Below are positions 49,131-61,270 of a DNA stretch of 64,000 nucleotides, one piece after another. Under the pieces are notes generated by a model, which was not told the origin of the DNA, made no database searches, and saw only the letters and a program-made list of their open reading frames with translations. Position numbers and translations under genes: made by a program. How positions within the stretch are numbered: the stretch's first letter is position 1; each line of letters starts with the position of its first letter. The stretch is from Pandoraea terrigena (lineage in GTDB: Bacteria > Pseudomonadota > Gammaproteobacteria > Burkholderiales > Burkholderiaceae): NCBI RefSeq assembly GCF_902459705.1, contig NZ_CABPRU010000006.1, positions 178,488 through 242,487 on the forward strand, in the 5' to 3' direction.

Positions 49131-49547
49131 TTACTTCACCTTGCGGAACTTCTGGATCGCAGCAAGTTGGGCGATGGCTTCGGCCAGTTCGGCCTGGGCA
49201 GTCGCGTACTCGATGTTCGAATCCTTGTTCGACAGCGCTTCTTCGGCACGACGCTTGGCTTCGGCCGCCTTGGCTTCGTCCAGGTCCTTGCCGCGAATCG
49301 CGGTATCGGCGAGCACGGTCACCGTACCCGGTTGCACTTCGAGAATGCCGCCGGCCACGAAGACGAAGTCCTCGTTACCCGCTTCGTCCTCGATACGCAC
49401 CGCACCCGGCTTGATACGTGTGATCAGCGGCGTGTGGCCGGGCAAGATGCCCAGTTCGCCGGCTTCGCCGGGCAGCGCCACAAAGCGCGCGGGTCCGGAG
49501 AAGATCTGCGCTTCGGCGCTGACGACGTCTACGTAAATGGTTGCCAT
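49131..49547 (-). CDS. atpC: ATP synthase F1 epsilon subunit
   Basis: 138 aa: N-terminal beta-sandwich ([40 protein letters not shown]) and C-terminal helical hairpin that can inhibit ATP hydrolysis. Last gene of the operon; 147 nt separate it from atpD, a stretch in which I see nothing notable beyond GC-rich sequence. Confidence 0.98.
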   Translation of the reverse strand: MATIYVDVVSAEAQIFSGPARFVALPGEAGELGILPGHTPLITRIKPGAVRIEDEAGNEDFVFVAGGILEVQPGTVTVLADTAIRGKDLDEAKAAEAKRRAEEALSNKDSNIEYATAQAELAEAIAQLAAIQKFRKVK

Positions 49548-49694
49548 AATCGCTCCCGTTGAGTGTGATGAAGCGGCAGGCGCGCCAGTCTGGACGTTGC
49601 CGTCCTCGCTTCGCCACCCCGCCCCGCAACAGTCACCTGCCGGCGTGCGGTGGCGTCTCCAGCGAGACCCCGCCGTCGCTCGGCACTCAACCGT

Positions 49695-51104
<1,410 letters not shown>

Positions 51105-51147
51105 TCAAATTCATTTCGCCTTGCGGCGCATCGGCCCGTGCCACCGC

Positions 51148-52035
51148 TCAGACTGCGGCGGCGCCACCCACGATTTCGGACAGTTCCTTCGTAATCGCTG
51201 CCTGACGACCCTTGTTGTAGATCATCTGCAATTCACCGATCACGGTCTTTGCGTTGTCCGACGCGGCCTTCATGGCCACCATGCGGGCGGACTGTTCCGA
51301 CGCCATGTTCTCTGCGACAGCCTGGTACACGACAGCTTCGACGTAACGCACCAGCAGGGCATCGACGACCGTCTTCGCATCCGGTTCGTAGATGTAGTCC
51401 CACGAATGCCGTGCCGGCACTGCGCTCGCGTCGTCCGAGGCGCCCTCGAACTTCTCGGGCAGCGGCAGCAGTTGTTCGACCACGGCTTCCTGCTTCATCG
51501 TGTTGACGAAGCGGTTGTAGGCCAGGTACACGGCATCGAGCTTGCCTTCGGCGTACGCGTCGAGCTGCAGCTTGACCGCACCGATCAACTTGTCCAGATG
51601 CGGGGTGTCGCCCAGTTGCACGACATGCGACACCACTTTCGCGCCGATACGGTTCAGGAAACCGAAACCCTTGCCGCCGATGGCGGTGGCCTCGATCTTC
51701 AGGCCGCGCGCTTCGATGTCCTTCATCTTGGCCACCACGGCACGCAGCACGTTGGTGTTCAAGCCGCCGCACAGGCCCTTGTCCGTCGTCACCACGATGA
51801 GGCCGGCCGCTTTCGCGTCCGCATGCTTCACCATGAACGGGTGGTGGTATTCCGGATTCGCCTGGCTCATATGCGCGGCGATCTGGCGCACCTTGTCAGC
51901 GTACGGCCGGGCATGACGCATGCGTTCCTGCGCCTTGCGCATCTTCGACGCGGCCACCATTTCCATGGCCTTGGTGATCTTGCGCGTGTTTTGCACGCTC
52001 TTGATCTTGCCGCGAATTTCCTTCATTCCAGCCAT
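51148..52035 (-). CDS. atpG: ATP synthase F1 gamma subunit
   Basis: Rotor shaft of F1, 295 aa. N-terminal coiled coil [39 protein letters not shown], the [17 protein letters not shown] segment, and the C-terminal helix [20 protein letters not shown]. Confidence 0.99.
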   Translation of the reverse strand: MAGMKEIRGKIKSVQNTRKITKAMEMVAASKMRKAQERMRHARPYADKVRQIAAHMSQANPEYHHPFMVKHADAKAAGLIVVTTDKGLCGGLNTNVLRAVVAKMKDIEARGLKIEATAIGGKGFGFLNRIGAKVVSHVVQLGDTPHLDKLIGAVKLQLDAYAEGKLDAVYLAYNRFVNTMKQEAVVEQLLPLPEKFEGASDDASAVPARHSWDYIYEPDAKTVVDALLVRYVEAVVYQAVAENMASEQSARMVAMKAASDNAKTVIGELQMIYNKGRQAAITKELSEIVGGAAAV

Positions 52036-52123
52036 TGCTTACTCCTTGTCTCGGCGCGACGTCCGCTCTTGCCTGAACATCGCGCCTTCCCGGGTCCGTT
52101 GAATAGTTACCGATTCAACCGGA

Positions 52124-53665
52124 TTAGTAAGCGCCGGTCTTCTTGAAGTCCTTGATCGCAGCGTGCAGGGCGGCTTCGTCGTCCTTCGAGAGATCTTTGG
52201 TCTCTTCGATACGGCCGATGAGCGCGCCGTGGCTGGTCTTCAGAACTTCGCGCAGACCCTTTTCGAACGGCAGCACCTGAGCGATTTCGAGGTCATCCAG
52301 ATAGCCGTTGTTGGCGGCGAACAGCGATACGGCCAGTTCCCACACTTGCAGCGGCTGGTACTGCGGCTGCTTGAGCAGTTCCGTCACGCGGCGACCGCGC
52401 TCGAGCTGCTTGCGGGTGGCTTCGTCCAGGTCCGAGGCGAACTGCGCGAACGCAGCCAGCTCACGGTACTGTGCGAGGTCGGTACGGATACCGCCCGACA
52501 GCTTCTTGATGACCTTCGTCTGCGCTGCACCGCCAACGCGCGACACCGAGATACCGGCGTTGATTGCCGGACGGATACCCGCGTTGAAGAGGTCGGTTTC
52601 CAGGAAGATCTGGCCGTCGGTAATCGAGATCACGTTCGTCGGAACGAAGGCGGTCACGTCACCGGCTTGCGTTTCAATGATCGGCAGCGCCGTCAGCGAA
52701 CCGCTTTGACCCTTCACGGCGCCATTGGTGAACTTTTCGACGTACTCTTCCGAGACGCGAGCCGCGCGCTCGAGCAGACGCGAGTGCAGATAGAACACGT
52801 CACCCGGGTAAGCTTCACGGCCCGGCGGGCGGCGCAGCAGCAGCGAGATCTGACGGTAGGCCCAGGCTTGCTTGGTCAAATCGTCATAAATGATCAGCGC
52901 GTCTTCGCCGCGGTCGCGGAAGTATTCGCCCATCGTGCAGCCGGCGTACGGTGCGATGAACTGCATGGCGGCCGAGTCCGACGCGGTGGCGGTCACGATG
53001 ATCGTGTATTCCATCGCGCCGTGCTCTTCGAGCTTGCGCACCACGTTCATGATCGACGACGCCTTCTGACCGATGGCGACGTACACGCAGGTCATGCCCT
53101 TGCCCTTCTGCGAGATGATCGCGTCGATGGCCACGGCGGTCTTACCCGTCTGACGGTCACCAATGATCAGCTCACGCTGGCCGCGGCCGATCGGCACCAT
53201 GGCATCGATTGCCTTGATACCGGTCTGCACCGGTTGCGACACCGACTTACGCCAGATCACGCCCGGGGCGATTTTTTCGATGGCGTCGGTTTGCTTGGCG
53301 TTGATCGGCCCCTTGCCGTCGATCGGCAGGCCCAGTGCGTCAACGACGCGGCCCTTCAGTTCCGGGCCGACCGGCACTTCCAGAATGCGGCCCGTGCACT
53401 TGACGGTGTCGCCTTCCGAGATGTGCTCGTACTCGCCCAGAATCACGGCGCCGACGGAGTCGCGCTCGAGGTTCAGTGCCAGACCGAACGTATTGCCCGG
53501 GAATTCCAGCATTTCGCCCTGCATCACGTCCGACAGGCCATGGATACGGCAGATACCGTCGGTCACCGAGATCACGGTGCCTTCATTACGGACTTCGGCG
53601 CCGCTCTCGAGACCTTGAATCCGGCTCTTGATCAGTTCGCTGATTTCAGAGGGATTGAGTTGCAT
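52124..53665 (-). CDS. atpA: ATP synthase F1 alpha subunit
   Basis: Non-catalytic nucleotide-binding subunit, 513 aa. P-loop [40 protein letters not shown], and [21 protein letters not shown]-terminal [20 protein letters not shown] is the standard start. Confidence 0.99.
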   Translation of the reverse strand: MQLNPSEISELIKSRIQGLESGAEVRNEGTVISVTDGICRIHGLSDVMQGEMLEFPGNTFGLALNLERDSVGAVILGEYEHISEGDTVKCTGRILEVPVGPELKGRVVDALGLPIDGKGPINAKQTDAIEKIAPGVIWRKSVSQPVQTGIKAIDAMVPIGRGQRELIIGDRQTGKTAVAIDAIISQKGKGMTCVYVAIGQKASSIMNVVRKLEEHGAMEYTIIVTATASDSAAMQFIAPYAGCTMGEYFRDRGEDALIIYDDLTKQAWAYRQISLLLRRPPGREAYPGDVFYLHSRLLERAARVSEEYVEKFTNGAVKGQSGSLTALPIIETQAGDVTAFVPTNVISITDGQIFLETDLFNAGIRPAINAGISVSRVGGAAQTKVIKKLSGGIRTDLAQYRELAAFAQFASDLDEATRKQLERGRRVTELLKQPQYQPLQVWELAVSLFAANNGYLDDLEIAQVLPFEKGLREVLKTSHGALIGRIEETKDLSKDDEAALHAAIKDFKKTGAY

Positions 53666-53715
53666 ATGTGCTCCTGATATTCAATTCTTGCCGTCGCAGT
53701 CGTATCGCGTCGGCC

Positions 53716-54246
53716 TCAGGCCGTCAACGACGTCCGCATAGCTGCCAGGCGGGCGCGCACCGAAGTGTCCAGCACCTCGTCGCCAACCACCACACGCACG
53801 CCACCGATGAGCGACGGGTCTACCGTCACGCTCGCGTTGAGCTTGCAGCCGAACTTGTGCTCGAGGCCCTTGACCAGCGAGGTCAGTTGCTCGCCTTCGA
53901 GCGGGAAGGCGCTTTCGATCGTGGCATCTGCCGAACCGGCGGCGGCGTTCTTCAACGCTTCGAACTGGTCGGCAATCTCCGGCATGGCGGCCAGACGCCC
54001 GTTCTCGACCACAGCGGCGACGAAGTTGCGCACTTCGGCGTCGGTCGATTTCACGGCCGCGGCGAGCACATCGACGATTTGCGCCGGCGTGACTTTCGGA
54101 TCGTCGGCCAGGTTGGCCACTTCAGGCAGCGCTGCCACTTGCGCCAGTTCGCGCACCAGCCCCGACCAGCGATTCAGGTCGCCAGTCTTGGCCACGCGGA
54201 ACAGCGCTTCGGCGTACGGACGAGCGATGGTTGCGAGTTCGGCCAT
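53716..54246 (-). CDS. atpH: ATP synthase F1 delta subunit
   Basis: Stator protein joining F1 to the b dimer, 176 aa. [20 protein letters not shown] at the N-terminus and the conserved C-terminal [20 protein letters not shown] segment. One intergenic base pair group separates it from atpF (2 nt). Confidence 0.98.
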   Translation of the reverse strand: MAELATIARPYAEALFRVAKTGDLNRWSGLVRELAQVAALPEVANLADDPKVTPAQIVDVLAAAVKSTDAEVRNFVAAVVENGRLAAMPEIADQFEALKNAAAGSADATIESAFPLEGEQLTSLVKGLEHKFGCKLNASVTVDPSLIGGVRVVVGDEVLDTSVRARLAAMRTSLTA

Positions 54247-54248
54247 GA

Positions 54249-54719
54249 TCAGAGCTCTGCCTTGAGTTGGTTCAGCAGGTCGGCATGGGCCTTGGCGTCA
54301 ACTTCACGCTTCAGGATCTGCTCGGCGCCCTTGACAGCCAGACCGGCGACGTCTTCGCGCAGCGATTCCCGGACCTTGACGGCCTGGTTCTCGGCTTCGG
54401 CTTTGGCGTTGGCGATGATACGGGCGGCTTCGGCTTGCGCCTGGGCCTTGATTTCGTCGGCCACGACCTGAGCGCGCTTCTCGGCGTCGGCAATACGCTT
54501 CGCGCCTTCGTCGCGGGCTTCCGCGAGTGCTTGCGTGGAGCGCTTGTTGGCGGCGTCGAGTTCGGCCTTGCCCTTGTCGGCGGCAGCCAGACCGTCAGCG
54601 ATTTTCTTCGCGCGTTCGTCGATAGCCTTGATCAGCGGCGGCCACACGAACTTCATCGTGAACCATGCCAGGATCAGAAACACGACGGTTTGCGCGAACA
54701 GAGTTGCGTTTATGTTCAC
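54249..54719 (-). CDS. atpF: ATP synthase Fo b subunit
   Basis: Peripheral stalk, 156 aa: one N-terminal membrane helix ([20 protein letters not shown]) followed by a long charged helix that dimerises. Single b gene, as usual for heterotrophic proteobacteria. Confidence 0.98.
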   Translation of the reverse strand: MNINATLFAQTVVFLILAWFTMKFVWPPLIKAIDERAKKIADGLAAADKGKAELDAANKRSTQALAEARDEGAKRIADAEKRAQVVADEIKAQAQAEAARIIANAKAEAENQAVKVRESLREDVAGLAVKGAEQILKREVDAKAHADLLNQLKAEL

Positions 54720-54751
54720 GGTGTTTCCTTTCGGTGATGCGAGTCGATTGG

Positions 54752-54835
54752 CAAAACAGCGCGCCCCATTGTGCCTGCTGGCTTGGGCGCGCCGTTCATG
54801 TCCAGTTGGCCGCGCGGATCAGTGCGCGACCGGCC
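54752..54835 (-). terminator. Two stable hairpins, one terminator-like, between atpE and atpF
   Basis: In the 125-nt atpE-atpF gap: hairpin 1, GGCCG..CGCG (54808-54816) pairing with CGCG..CGGCC (54825-54835); hairpin 2, GCGCGCCC (54759-54766) with GGGCGCGC (54785-54792), followed on the minus strand by TGTTTTG. They may stabilise upstream atpBE mRNA or end part of the transcripts, raising c-subunit output. Confidence 0.5.
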
Positions 54836-54844
54836 GAAAGAAAC

Positions 54845-55126
<282 letters not shown>

Positions 55127-55195
55127 TTAGAGACTTGAAACTTTAAATTTGAAAAACTGTGAAACCGGGAAACACGTAACTACCGCAACAACCGA

Positions 55196-56044
55196 TCAGT
55201 GATGGTCGTGCGCCTGGCCGATATACACCAGCGTAAGCATCATCATGATGAACGCCTGGAGCAACACGATCAGGATGTGGAAAATCGCCCATGCGGTGCC
55301 GGCAATGATGTGACCGACAAAACCCAGCACCGACGCATCCGCGCCAAAGCTCCAGATACCGCCCAGCAGAGCGATCAGCAGGAACAGCAGTTCGCCGGCG
55401 TACATATTGCCGAACAGTCGCATACCGAGCGACACGGTCTTGGCACAGAATTCGATGAGGTTGAGCAGCAGGTTCGGGATCCACAACAGGAAGTGGTTAC
55501 CGAACGGTGCCGTGAACAGCTCGTGCATGAAACCGCCCGCGCCCTTGATCTTGAAGCTGTAGTAGATCATCAGGATGAGCACGCCGACCGAAATCCCGAG
55601 CGTGCCGTTCAGATCTGCCGTCGGCACGATGCGATGGTGCGTAATGATGCTGCTCAGGCCAACCCACTCGATCACGCGCGACGGCAGGTCGACGGGCAGC
55701 AAGTCCAGCGAGTTCATGAGGGCGACCCAGACGAACACAGTCAGCGCCAGCGGTGCGATGAAGGCACGATTGCCGTGCACGATGCTCTTTGACTGGTCTT
55801 CCACCATCTCGACGAGCATTTCGACCGCGCCCTGGAAACGGCCCGGCACACCCGAAGATGCTTTACGAGCCGCCAACCAAAGCACGAAGCAGCCCAGAAC
55901 GCCCATCGCGATCGACCAGAACATCGTGTCCCAGTTGATGATCGAGAAATCGACGATCTTGGTTTGCGTCGAGCTCGCAAGGTTCTGCAGGTGGTGCGAA
56001 ATGTACTCCGACGGACTCGGAGCGTAGCCGGCTTCTACTGACAT
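55196..56044 (-). CDS. atpB: ATP synthase Fo a subunit
   Basis: Proton-channel subunit, 282 aa from ATG 56044 ([20 protein letters not shown]); an in-frame start 11 codons upstream would add a tail not seen in the family. The essential Arg is in [20 protein letters not shown], and the last helices contain [20 protein letters not shown]. Confidence 0.98.
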   Translation of the reverse strand: MSVEAGYAPSPSEYISHHLQNLASSTQTKIVDFSIINWDTMFWSIAMGVLGCFVLWLAARKASSGVPGRFQGAVEMLVEMVEDQSKSIVHGNRAFIAPLALTVFVWVALMNSLDLLPVDLPSRVIEWVGLSSIITHHRIVPTADLNGTLGISVGVLILMIYYSFKIKGAGGFMHELFTAPFGNHFLLWIPNLLLNLIEFCAKTVSLGMRLFGNMYAGELLFLLIALLGGIWSFGADASVLGFVGHIIAGTAWAIFHILIVLLQAFIMMMLTLVYIGQAHDHH

Positions 56045-56113
56045 AGCGATCAAACACCCAATTATGAAAATCCGCACACGGTAGCGTGTCGACGCGCCAG
56101 CGGATTCTCACCG

Positions 56114-56617
56114 CTACTTCAGTGCCATCGCAAGCCAATAGACTTTGAGCGTCAGCACGAAGGTGACCAGCAACGCGATCCAGTGAACCCCTGGATAACC
56201 GAATGCTATGGCCACAAACAACGCAATCGTCGTTGCTACCTTGACCGCTTCTCCCATCATCAGCGAACCGACGGAGAGGCGATCACCCGACATTCTTAAC
56301 CGCAGCGCAAACAATGCGCCCGGCAACCAACCGATCATTCCGCCCAGCCATGCGGACACCGCCGCGTCTCGTGGCGATGTCGAGAGCAACCACCAGGCCA
56401 GTGCCGCGACCAGCGACAGCAGTACCTGGGCTCCCACCACCCTGAATGGAGTCACACGGGATGCGCGCCCCACATCGGGACCGAACAGGCGCTCAGCCTG
56501 CGCACGTGTGAGCGGAACGATTGTGTCTTGCTCCTGCTCGTCGTCCCAGACCTCTGATGTTGCACGTGCCGGCGCTTGCGGTTTCGGTTCCAAGTTCGAC
56601 CGTTTTTCGTCGGTCAT
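56114..56617 (-). CDS. atpI: ATP synthase subunit I
   Basis: Assembly factor for the c-ring, 167 aa with a charged N-terminal region and four membrane segments (VVGAQVLLSLVAALAWWLLS, WLGGMIGWLPGALFALRL, then two more). First gene of the atp operon. Function beyond c-ring assembly is not established. Confidence 0.9.
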   Translation of the reverse strand: MTDEKRSNLEPKPQAPARATSEVWDDEQEQDTIVPLTRAQAERLFGPDVGRASRVTPFRVVGAQVLLSLVAALAWWLLSTSPRDAAVSAWLGGMIGWLPGALFALRLRMSGDRLSVGSLMMGEAVKVATTIALFVAIAFGYPGVHWIALLVTFVLTLKVYWLAMALK

Positions 56618-56681
56618 CTCGTAGCCTCCCCGCCCGACTCGTGCAAAACGAATGGGCTCTTCAAGCAGATAAATCCGCGAG

Positions 56682-56711
56682 ATTTTACGGGAAATTACGA
56701 ACCCCAGTCAA
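56682..56711 (-). promoter_or_regulatory. Sigma-70 promoter of the atp operon
   Basis: Minus-strand TTGACT (56706-56711), an 18-base spacer and TAAAAT (56682-56687), 65 nt upstream of atpI. Each hexamer matches the consensus at 5 of 6 positions. Confidence 0.7.
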
Positions 56712-56861
56712 TCGAAACGCGCAACAAATTCGCCGAAATTGTGCGGTGCATGCCCCGATTTGGCGCCAACTCTCAAGGAGCCCGATTTTTCTCATGGTGC
56801 AACGCGACAATCGGCGCAAACGCTGCGCAATCGCTGCAACTTGACGGCGTTCGGTGCACGA

Positions 56862-58079
56862 TTATCCCCATTTGAGGGCAATGTACCCAAGGCACAGTGC
56901 CACCAGGTAAAACGGGATGGAGAGCCAATGAAAGCGCCACCAGATCCTGTCCGATTTCGCCATGCGCAATGCGATCAGGTTGGCCAACGAGCCGATCGCG
57001 AGGCCAAAACCGCCGACCGCCGCGCCATGCGCGAGTGCCGTCCAGTTGTGGCTGTATTCGGCGAGCAGGATCGCGGCGGGAACGTTGCTGATGAATTGCG
57101 AAAGTACCGCAGCCCCCGCGTAGGCCGTGCCGGATCCCGCGAAATCCACTTGTCCGAGCGTCGCGCGCACTTCGGGCAACCCGGCCACACCGCGCAGCAC
57201 CACGAACATCAGCACGAAGATGGCGAGCAGCAGCCAGTCGATGCCCAACACCGTGTTGCGCTTCGCCACCAGCAGCACCGCCGCCACGCCCGCGCACGCC
57301 CACGTGGCGGCGCCGTGATCCGCCAGTGCGACGAACGCCAGGAACAGTGCCAAGGCAATCCATAGCAGCGGCCAGCGCACGTCGTGCGCCGGTCCGCGTC
57401 GCTGAAAATGCAGGACACGGGAATCGAACGCGAACGCACACGTCACGAGCAACACGGCCATCAGCGCCAGCGTCAGGGGCGTCATCATGACGACGTAGGC
57501 GCCGAAACCCATGCCGCTGTGTTGCCAGAGGAACAGATTCTGCGGATTGCCGAGGGGCGTGAGACTCGAGCCTGCGTTCACCGCCAGCGCGAGAAAGATG
57601 ATCAGCCGCTCGATCCTCACCGGCGCGATCCGTGCGAGCGACTGGGCGAGCGGCACGACGGCGAAGAGTGCGACGTCGTTGGTCAGCAGCGTGGACAGCG
57701 CTGCGGCGAACACCACCATCAACAGCGCGAGACGTCGCTCGGTGCGAAACGCCCGCAGCAACCGCTGCGCCAGCCAATCGAGAAACCCGCTCTGATCGAT
57801 CGCGCGCGTGAGCATCAGCAATCCCGCGAGCGTGAGGATCGTGTGCTGATCGATGCGCGCAAACAGCTCACCAAGGCTCGCGGGCCGGGCCATCTGCAAC
57901 GCGACGAATCCGATGAGCAGAATGAGCAGCACACGATCGCCGCGCACGCGCTCGTAGGTCGCACGCAGCGCGCGCAATACCCGCGTCCTGGCGGTGCCGT
58001 GCGACGACGCAGCCGCTTCCCCCGTGCGCGACGGGTTCGCCTTCGCCGGCCCCATGGGTTTGCCCGCGGGATCGCTCAC
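56862..58079 (-). CDS. ArsB/NhaD-superfamily ion permease
   Basis: 405 aa: a basic ~45-residue cytoplasmic N-terminus, then about eleven membrane helices. The loop LAVNAGSSLTPLGNPQNLFL is the signature of the ion-transporter (ArsB, CitM, SLC13) superfamily, and a second inverted-repeat-like segment (LSQFISNVPAAILLAEYSHN) is present. Substrate unknown; candidates are anions such as arsenite, citrate or sulfate. It lies between parB and atpI, with a 24-nt gap to parB. Confidence 0.82.
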   Translation of the reverse strand: MSDPAGKPMGPAKANPSRTGEAAASSHGTARTRVLRALRATYERVRGDRVLLILLIGFVALQMARPASLGELFARIDQHTILTLAGLLMLTRAIDQSGFLDWLAQRLLRAFRTERRLALLMVVFAAALSTLLTNDVALFAVVPLAQSLARIAPVRIERLIIFLALAVNAGSSLTPLGNPQNLFLWQHSGMGFGAYVVMMTPLTLALMAVLLVTCAFAFDSRVLHFQRRGPAHDVRWPLLWIALALFLAFVALADHGAATWACAGVAAVLLVAKRNTVLGIDWLLLAIFVLMFVVLRGVAGLPEVRATLGQVDFAGSGTAYAGAAVLSQFISNVPAAILLAEYSHNWTALAHGAAVGGFGLAIGSLANLIALRMAKSDRIWWRFHWLSIPFYLVALCLGYIALKWG

Positions 58080-58103
58080 GGCCGAAGGCTCAGGCGACCG
58101 GCA

Positions 58104-59003
58104 TCATTCGGCACGAATGCGCGCGAGAATACCATCGAGCGAATCGAGGCTACCGAATTCGATCGTGAGTTGTCCGGCGCCTTTACGGCCGACTTTGATC
58201 TTGACGCTCGACGCGAGCAAATCCGACAGTTCTTCCTCGAGACGCATCACGTCGCGACCGCCCTCTTCCGCCGAGCGGCGGCGAATGCCATCGCCCTGCG
58301 GCTTGAGCGACGCGTTGACGATGCGCTCCGTGTCGCGCACCGACAGGCGCTTGTTCACCACTTGGTTGGCCAGCGTGATCTGCGTGGCGGCGTCGACGGA
58401 AAGCAGCGCGCGCGCGTGCCCCATGTCGAGATCGCCCGCGAGCAGCATCGTTTGGACCGGATGCGCGAGATTGAGCAGGCGCAACAGGTTCGACACCGCA
58501 CTGCGCGAGCGGCCGAGCGACTCGGCGGCTTGCTCGTGCGTGTAATTGAATTCGCCGAGCAGTCGCTGAATGCCCTGCGCTTCTTCGAGCGGATTCAGGT
58601 CCTCGCGCTGGATATTCTCGATGAGCGCCATCGCCGCGGCGGCCTCATCGGGGACGTCGCGCACGAGCACCGGCACTTCGGCCAGCCCAGCGATGCGGGC
58701 GGCACGAAACCGTCGCTCGCCCGCAATAATTTCGTACTTCTCGCCATCGACAGGACGCACCAGGATCGGCTGCATCAGGCCCTGCGCACGGATGCTCGCC
58801 GCGAGTTCCTGCAATGCCCCCTCATCCATGCGCGTGCGCGGCTGGTACTTACCGGCCTGAAGGCGTTCGAGCGCCATGACCGACGGTGCGCCATCGGCGC
58901 TCACTTCGGTCGCGCCGTTGTGGTTATCGGCGTGTGCGCCGAGCAGCGCTTCGAGGCCGCGGCCCAGGCCCTTTTTCTTCAGTGCGGTGGTCTTGGTCGC
59001 CAT
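58104..59003 (-). CDS. parB: Chromosome partitioning protein ParB
   Basis: CTP-dependent clamp that loads at parS and spreads. 299 aa from ATG 59003 (MATKTTALKKKGLGRGLEAL). CTPase box II GERRFRAARIAGL and box I region YQPRTRMDEGALQEL, ALIENIQREDLNPLEEAQGI, the HTH (THEQAAESLGRSRSAVSNLL, RLLNL) and a C-terminal dimer domain (GRKGAGQLTIEFGSLDSLDG). Several parS sites are in the window. Confidence 0.98.
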   Translation of the reverse strand: MATKTTALKKKGLGRGLEALLGAHADNHNGATEVSADGAPSVMALERLQAGKYQPRTRMDEGALQELAASIRAQGLMQPILVRPVDGEKYEIIAGERRFRAARIAGLAEVPVLVRDVPDEAAAAMALIENIQREDLNPLEEAQGIQRLLGEFNYTHEQAAESLGRSRSAVSNLLRLLNLAHPVQTMLLAGDLDMGHARALLSVDAATQITLANQVVNKRLSVRDTERIVNASLKPQGDGIRRRSAEEGGRDVMRLEEELSDLLASSVKIKVGRKGAGQLTIEFGSLDSLDGILARIRAE

Positions 59004-59014
59004 GACAATGCGCC

Positions 59015-59785
59015 TTACATAGTTTGAATGCGCGCGATCATTTCCGCGCCGAATTGCAGATACGCCTTCGCGCCGCGTGAAGCGGGATCGAAAACGACGC
59101 CAGGCATGCCGTAGCTCGGCGCTTCGGCAAGTCGCACATTGCGCGGAATGATCGCGTTGAATACCTTGTCGCCGAAATGCTCCTTGAGCTGGTCGGAGAC
59201 TTGTTGCTGCAGCGTAATGCGCGGATCGAACATCACGCGCAGCAGACCGATCACCTGCAGGTCGCGGTTCAGATTCGCGTGCACCTGCTTGATCGTATTG
59301 ACGAGATCCGACAGCCCTTCGAGTGCGAAATACTCGCACTGCATCGGAATAATCACGCCGTGCGCCGCGCACAGTCCATTGAGCGTGAGCAGCGAGAGCG
59401 TGGGCGGGCAGTCGATGAGGACGAAGTCGTACGTGTCGTTGACTTTGGCGAGCGCCAGCTTCAATCGCGCGTCGCGATTCTCGAGCGAGACGAGTTCCAC
59501 GTCTGCACCGGCCAGTTCGCGGTTCGCGGGCAGCACGTCATAGCTGCCAGACTCCGAGCGCTGGCAGCTCGCGGCCACATCGGCGCCATCGACGAGCACT
59601 TCGTACACGCTCGATTCGAGCGCGGCCTTGTCAATGCCGCTGCCCATCGTCGCATTGCCCTGCGGATCGAGGTCGACCAACAGGACGCGCTGCCCGTGCG
59701 ACGCCAGTCCGGCAGCGAGGTTCACCGTGGTGGTCGTCTTGCCAACGCCGCCCTTCTGATTGGCCACGCAGAAAATTTTCGCCAT
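59015..59785 (-). CDS. parA: Chromosome partitioning ATPase ParA
   Basis: ATP-dependent DNA-binding protein that moves ParB-parS complexes. 256 aa from ATG 59785, with GGAGGA upstream. Deviant Walker A CVANQKGGVGKTTTTVNLAA at residues 6-25, LLVDLDPQGNATMGSG, and DFVLIDCPPTLSLLTLNGL. 11 nt before parB. Confidence 0.98.
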   Translation of the reverse strand: MAKIFCVANQKGGVGKTTTTVNLAAGLASHGQRVLLVDLDPQGNATMGSGIDKAALESSVYEVLVDGADVAASCQRSESGSYDVLPANRELAGADVELVSLENRDARLKLALAKVNDTYDFVLIDCPPTLSLLTLNGLCAAHGVIIPMQCEYFALEGLSDLVNTIKQVHANLNRDLQVIGLLRVMFDPRITLQQQVSDQLKEHFGDKVFNAIIPRNVRLAEAPSYGMPGVVFDPASRGAKAYLQFGAEMIARIQTM

Positions 59786-59996
59786 GCCGATGTAGTCCTC
59801 CGAATGCTGCCGTGTTGATGCGATTGATACCGATGATGCCGGGGATGAAACCCGTGCGAACGTACCGTGCCGCCGGTGACAGCCGACTTGCCGGGGTATG
59901 CGCGCGCGATTCGATCCATCCCGCAAATTCGATTATCTGAGTAAAGCTCAGGTATTGCCTGCGCTAGCCGGCGTCAGACACGCCGGCGGGCGGTGC
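59786..59996 (-). promoter_or_regulatory. parA leader with hairpin
   Basis: The 211-nt gap has a perfect 8-bp hairpin GCCGGCGT/ACGCCGGC (59967-59974, 59980-59987), 9 nt past the lipocalin stop and without a T-run, and a minus-strand -10-like GATAAT (59932-59937) whose -35 is poor. Together they suggest that parAB is transcribed separately from mnmG-rsmG-lipocalin. Confidence 0.4.
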
Positions 59997-60581
59997 TCAG
60001 GGGGCGCTCGCCTTTTGGGGCGTCAACACCAGTTTGTCGGTGTCGTAGCCCTGCTTGCGCAACTGGGCACGCATTTGATTCAGTGCGTTGTCGTCGAGCG
60101 ACGGCGTGCGCGAGAGGACCCAGAGGTACTCGCGACTGGGTTCTCCGACAGCGGCAAACTGATAGTCGTCGTCGAGCACGATAACCCAGGAGTTCGTCCA
60201 AAGCCAGGGAATCCAGCGCAACCAGTCGGGTGCGAACGTCACCTTGAAGCGCGCCGTGCCGGTGCCCTGCCCATCGGTGCGCGCCAGGCCCGTATTGCTG
60301 ACCCAGGTACCATCGTCCTTGCGGCATCGGTTGGTGACGTCGATCCGACCGTCCGGTCGCACCACGTAGTGCGCGGTCACGTCCGACACACATTTTCGCT
60401 CGAAGAAATTCGGGTAGCGTGCTATTTCGTACCAAGTGCCGACGTAGCGCGCTTTGTCGATCTTCTGTACCGGACGCACGCGCGTCGTCAGCGACTCTTG
60501 CCCGGATTCGGCCCAGGCGACAGCGGCAACCACCGAGAAGCTGACCATGACGGCCCCCGCCCAGCGGGTCATCTTATTCAT
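59997..60581 (-). CDS. Blc-like lipocalin, periplasmic
   Basis: 194 aa. Signal peptide of about 24 residues (cleavage near VAWA-ESG) with no lipobox, so probably soluble in the periplasm, unlike E. coli Blc. Lipocalin motif GTWYEIAR at residues 48-55, [15 protein letters not shown], and [13 protein letters not shown], as in the bacterial lipocalin (Blc/apolipoprotein D-like) family that binds lipids. The two Cys of the mature protein (FERKC and NRCRK) may form a disulfide. It overlaps rsmG by four bases (ATGA). Confidence 0.9.
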   Translation of the reverse strand: MNKMTRWAGAVMVSFSVVAAVAWAESGQESLTTRVRPVQKIDKARYVGTWYEIARYPNFFERKCVSDVTAHYVVRPDGRIDVTNRCRKDDGTWVSNTGLARTDGQGTGTARFKVTFAPDWLRWIPWLWTNSWVIVLDDDYQFAAVGEPSREYLWVLSRTPSLDDNALNQMRAQLRKQGYDTDKLVLTPQKASAP

Positions 60582-61258
60582 GCCGTTTCCTTCACGCGAA
60601 GCAAATGACGCTCAGCGTCAAGAAATGGGACGTTCAGCACCAAACGCTCAACCAGGGCATAGCCCGCAGGCAGCGCAAGCTCGTGCTCCGCCGCTACGCC
60701 CTTCATGGCCCAGAAACTGCCGTCCGGGGCGAGCAAGTTTCCCGCGAGGGTGACGAAATCGGTCAGCTCCGCAAAGGCACGCGACACGATGGCGTCGAAC
60801 GGCGCGCTGACATCCTTGCCGATGACGAGCGACTCAACCCGACCGGTCACGACTGTCAGATTGGTTAACTTGAAGGTAGCGCGGGCCTGCGTGAGGAATG
60901 CGGTCTTCTTGTGCACGATGTCGTTGACCGTCACTTGCCAATCGGGACGCACGATCGCGAGCACCACGCCGGGCAGTCCACCGCCTGAGCCTACGTCAAG
61001 CACACGTGAAATTGGTTCGCGATCGAGGCGCGGCAGAATAGAGAGCGAATCGAGCAGGTGCTTGATGACCATCTGGCGTGGATCGCGGATGGAGGTCATC
61101 TGCAACGAGGCGTTCCATTTCGCCAACAATGCCTGGTAATCGAGCAGGCGTCGCTGCTGTTCATCGCTGATGGACAGGCCAAGTTGCCGGATACCGTCGG
61201 CCAGAAGCACGGCCAGATCATTGCCGCCGTTGGCGGCGAGACGTCGGGAATCGGTCAT
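60578..61258 (-). CDS. rsmG: 16S rRNA G527 methyltransferase RsmG
   Basis: SAM-dependent N7-methylation of G527 in 16S rRNA. 226 aa; SAM motif [20 protein letters not shown], then [14 protein letters not shown] and [16 protein letters not shown]. 12 nt after mnmG, the standard pair (gidB after gidA). Upstream of the lipocalin. Confidence 0.98.
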   Translation of the reverse strand: MTDSRRLAANGGNDLAVLLADGIRQLGLSISDEQQRRLLDYQALLAKWNASLQMTSIRDPRQMVIKHLLDSLSILPRLDREPISRVLDVGSGGGLPGVVLAIVRPDWQVTVNDIVHKKTAFLTQARATFKLTNLTVVTGRVESLVIGKDVSAPFDAIVSRAFAELTDFVTLAGNLLAPDGSFWAMKGVAAEHELALPAGYALVERLVLNVPFLDAERHLLRVKETA

Positions 61259-61270
61259 GAGGTCTCCGCG

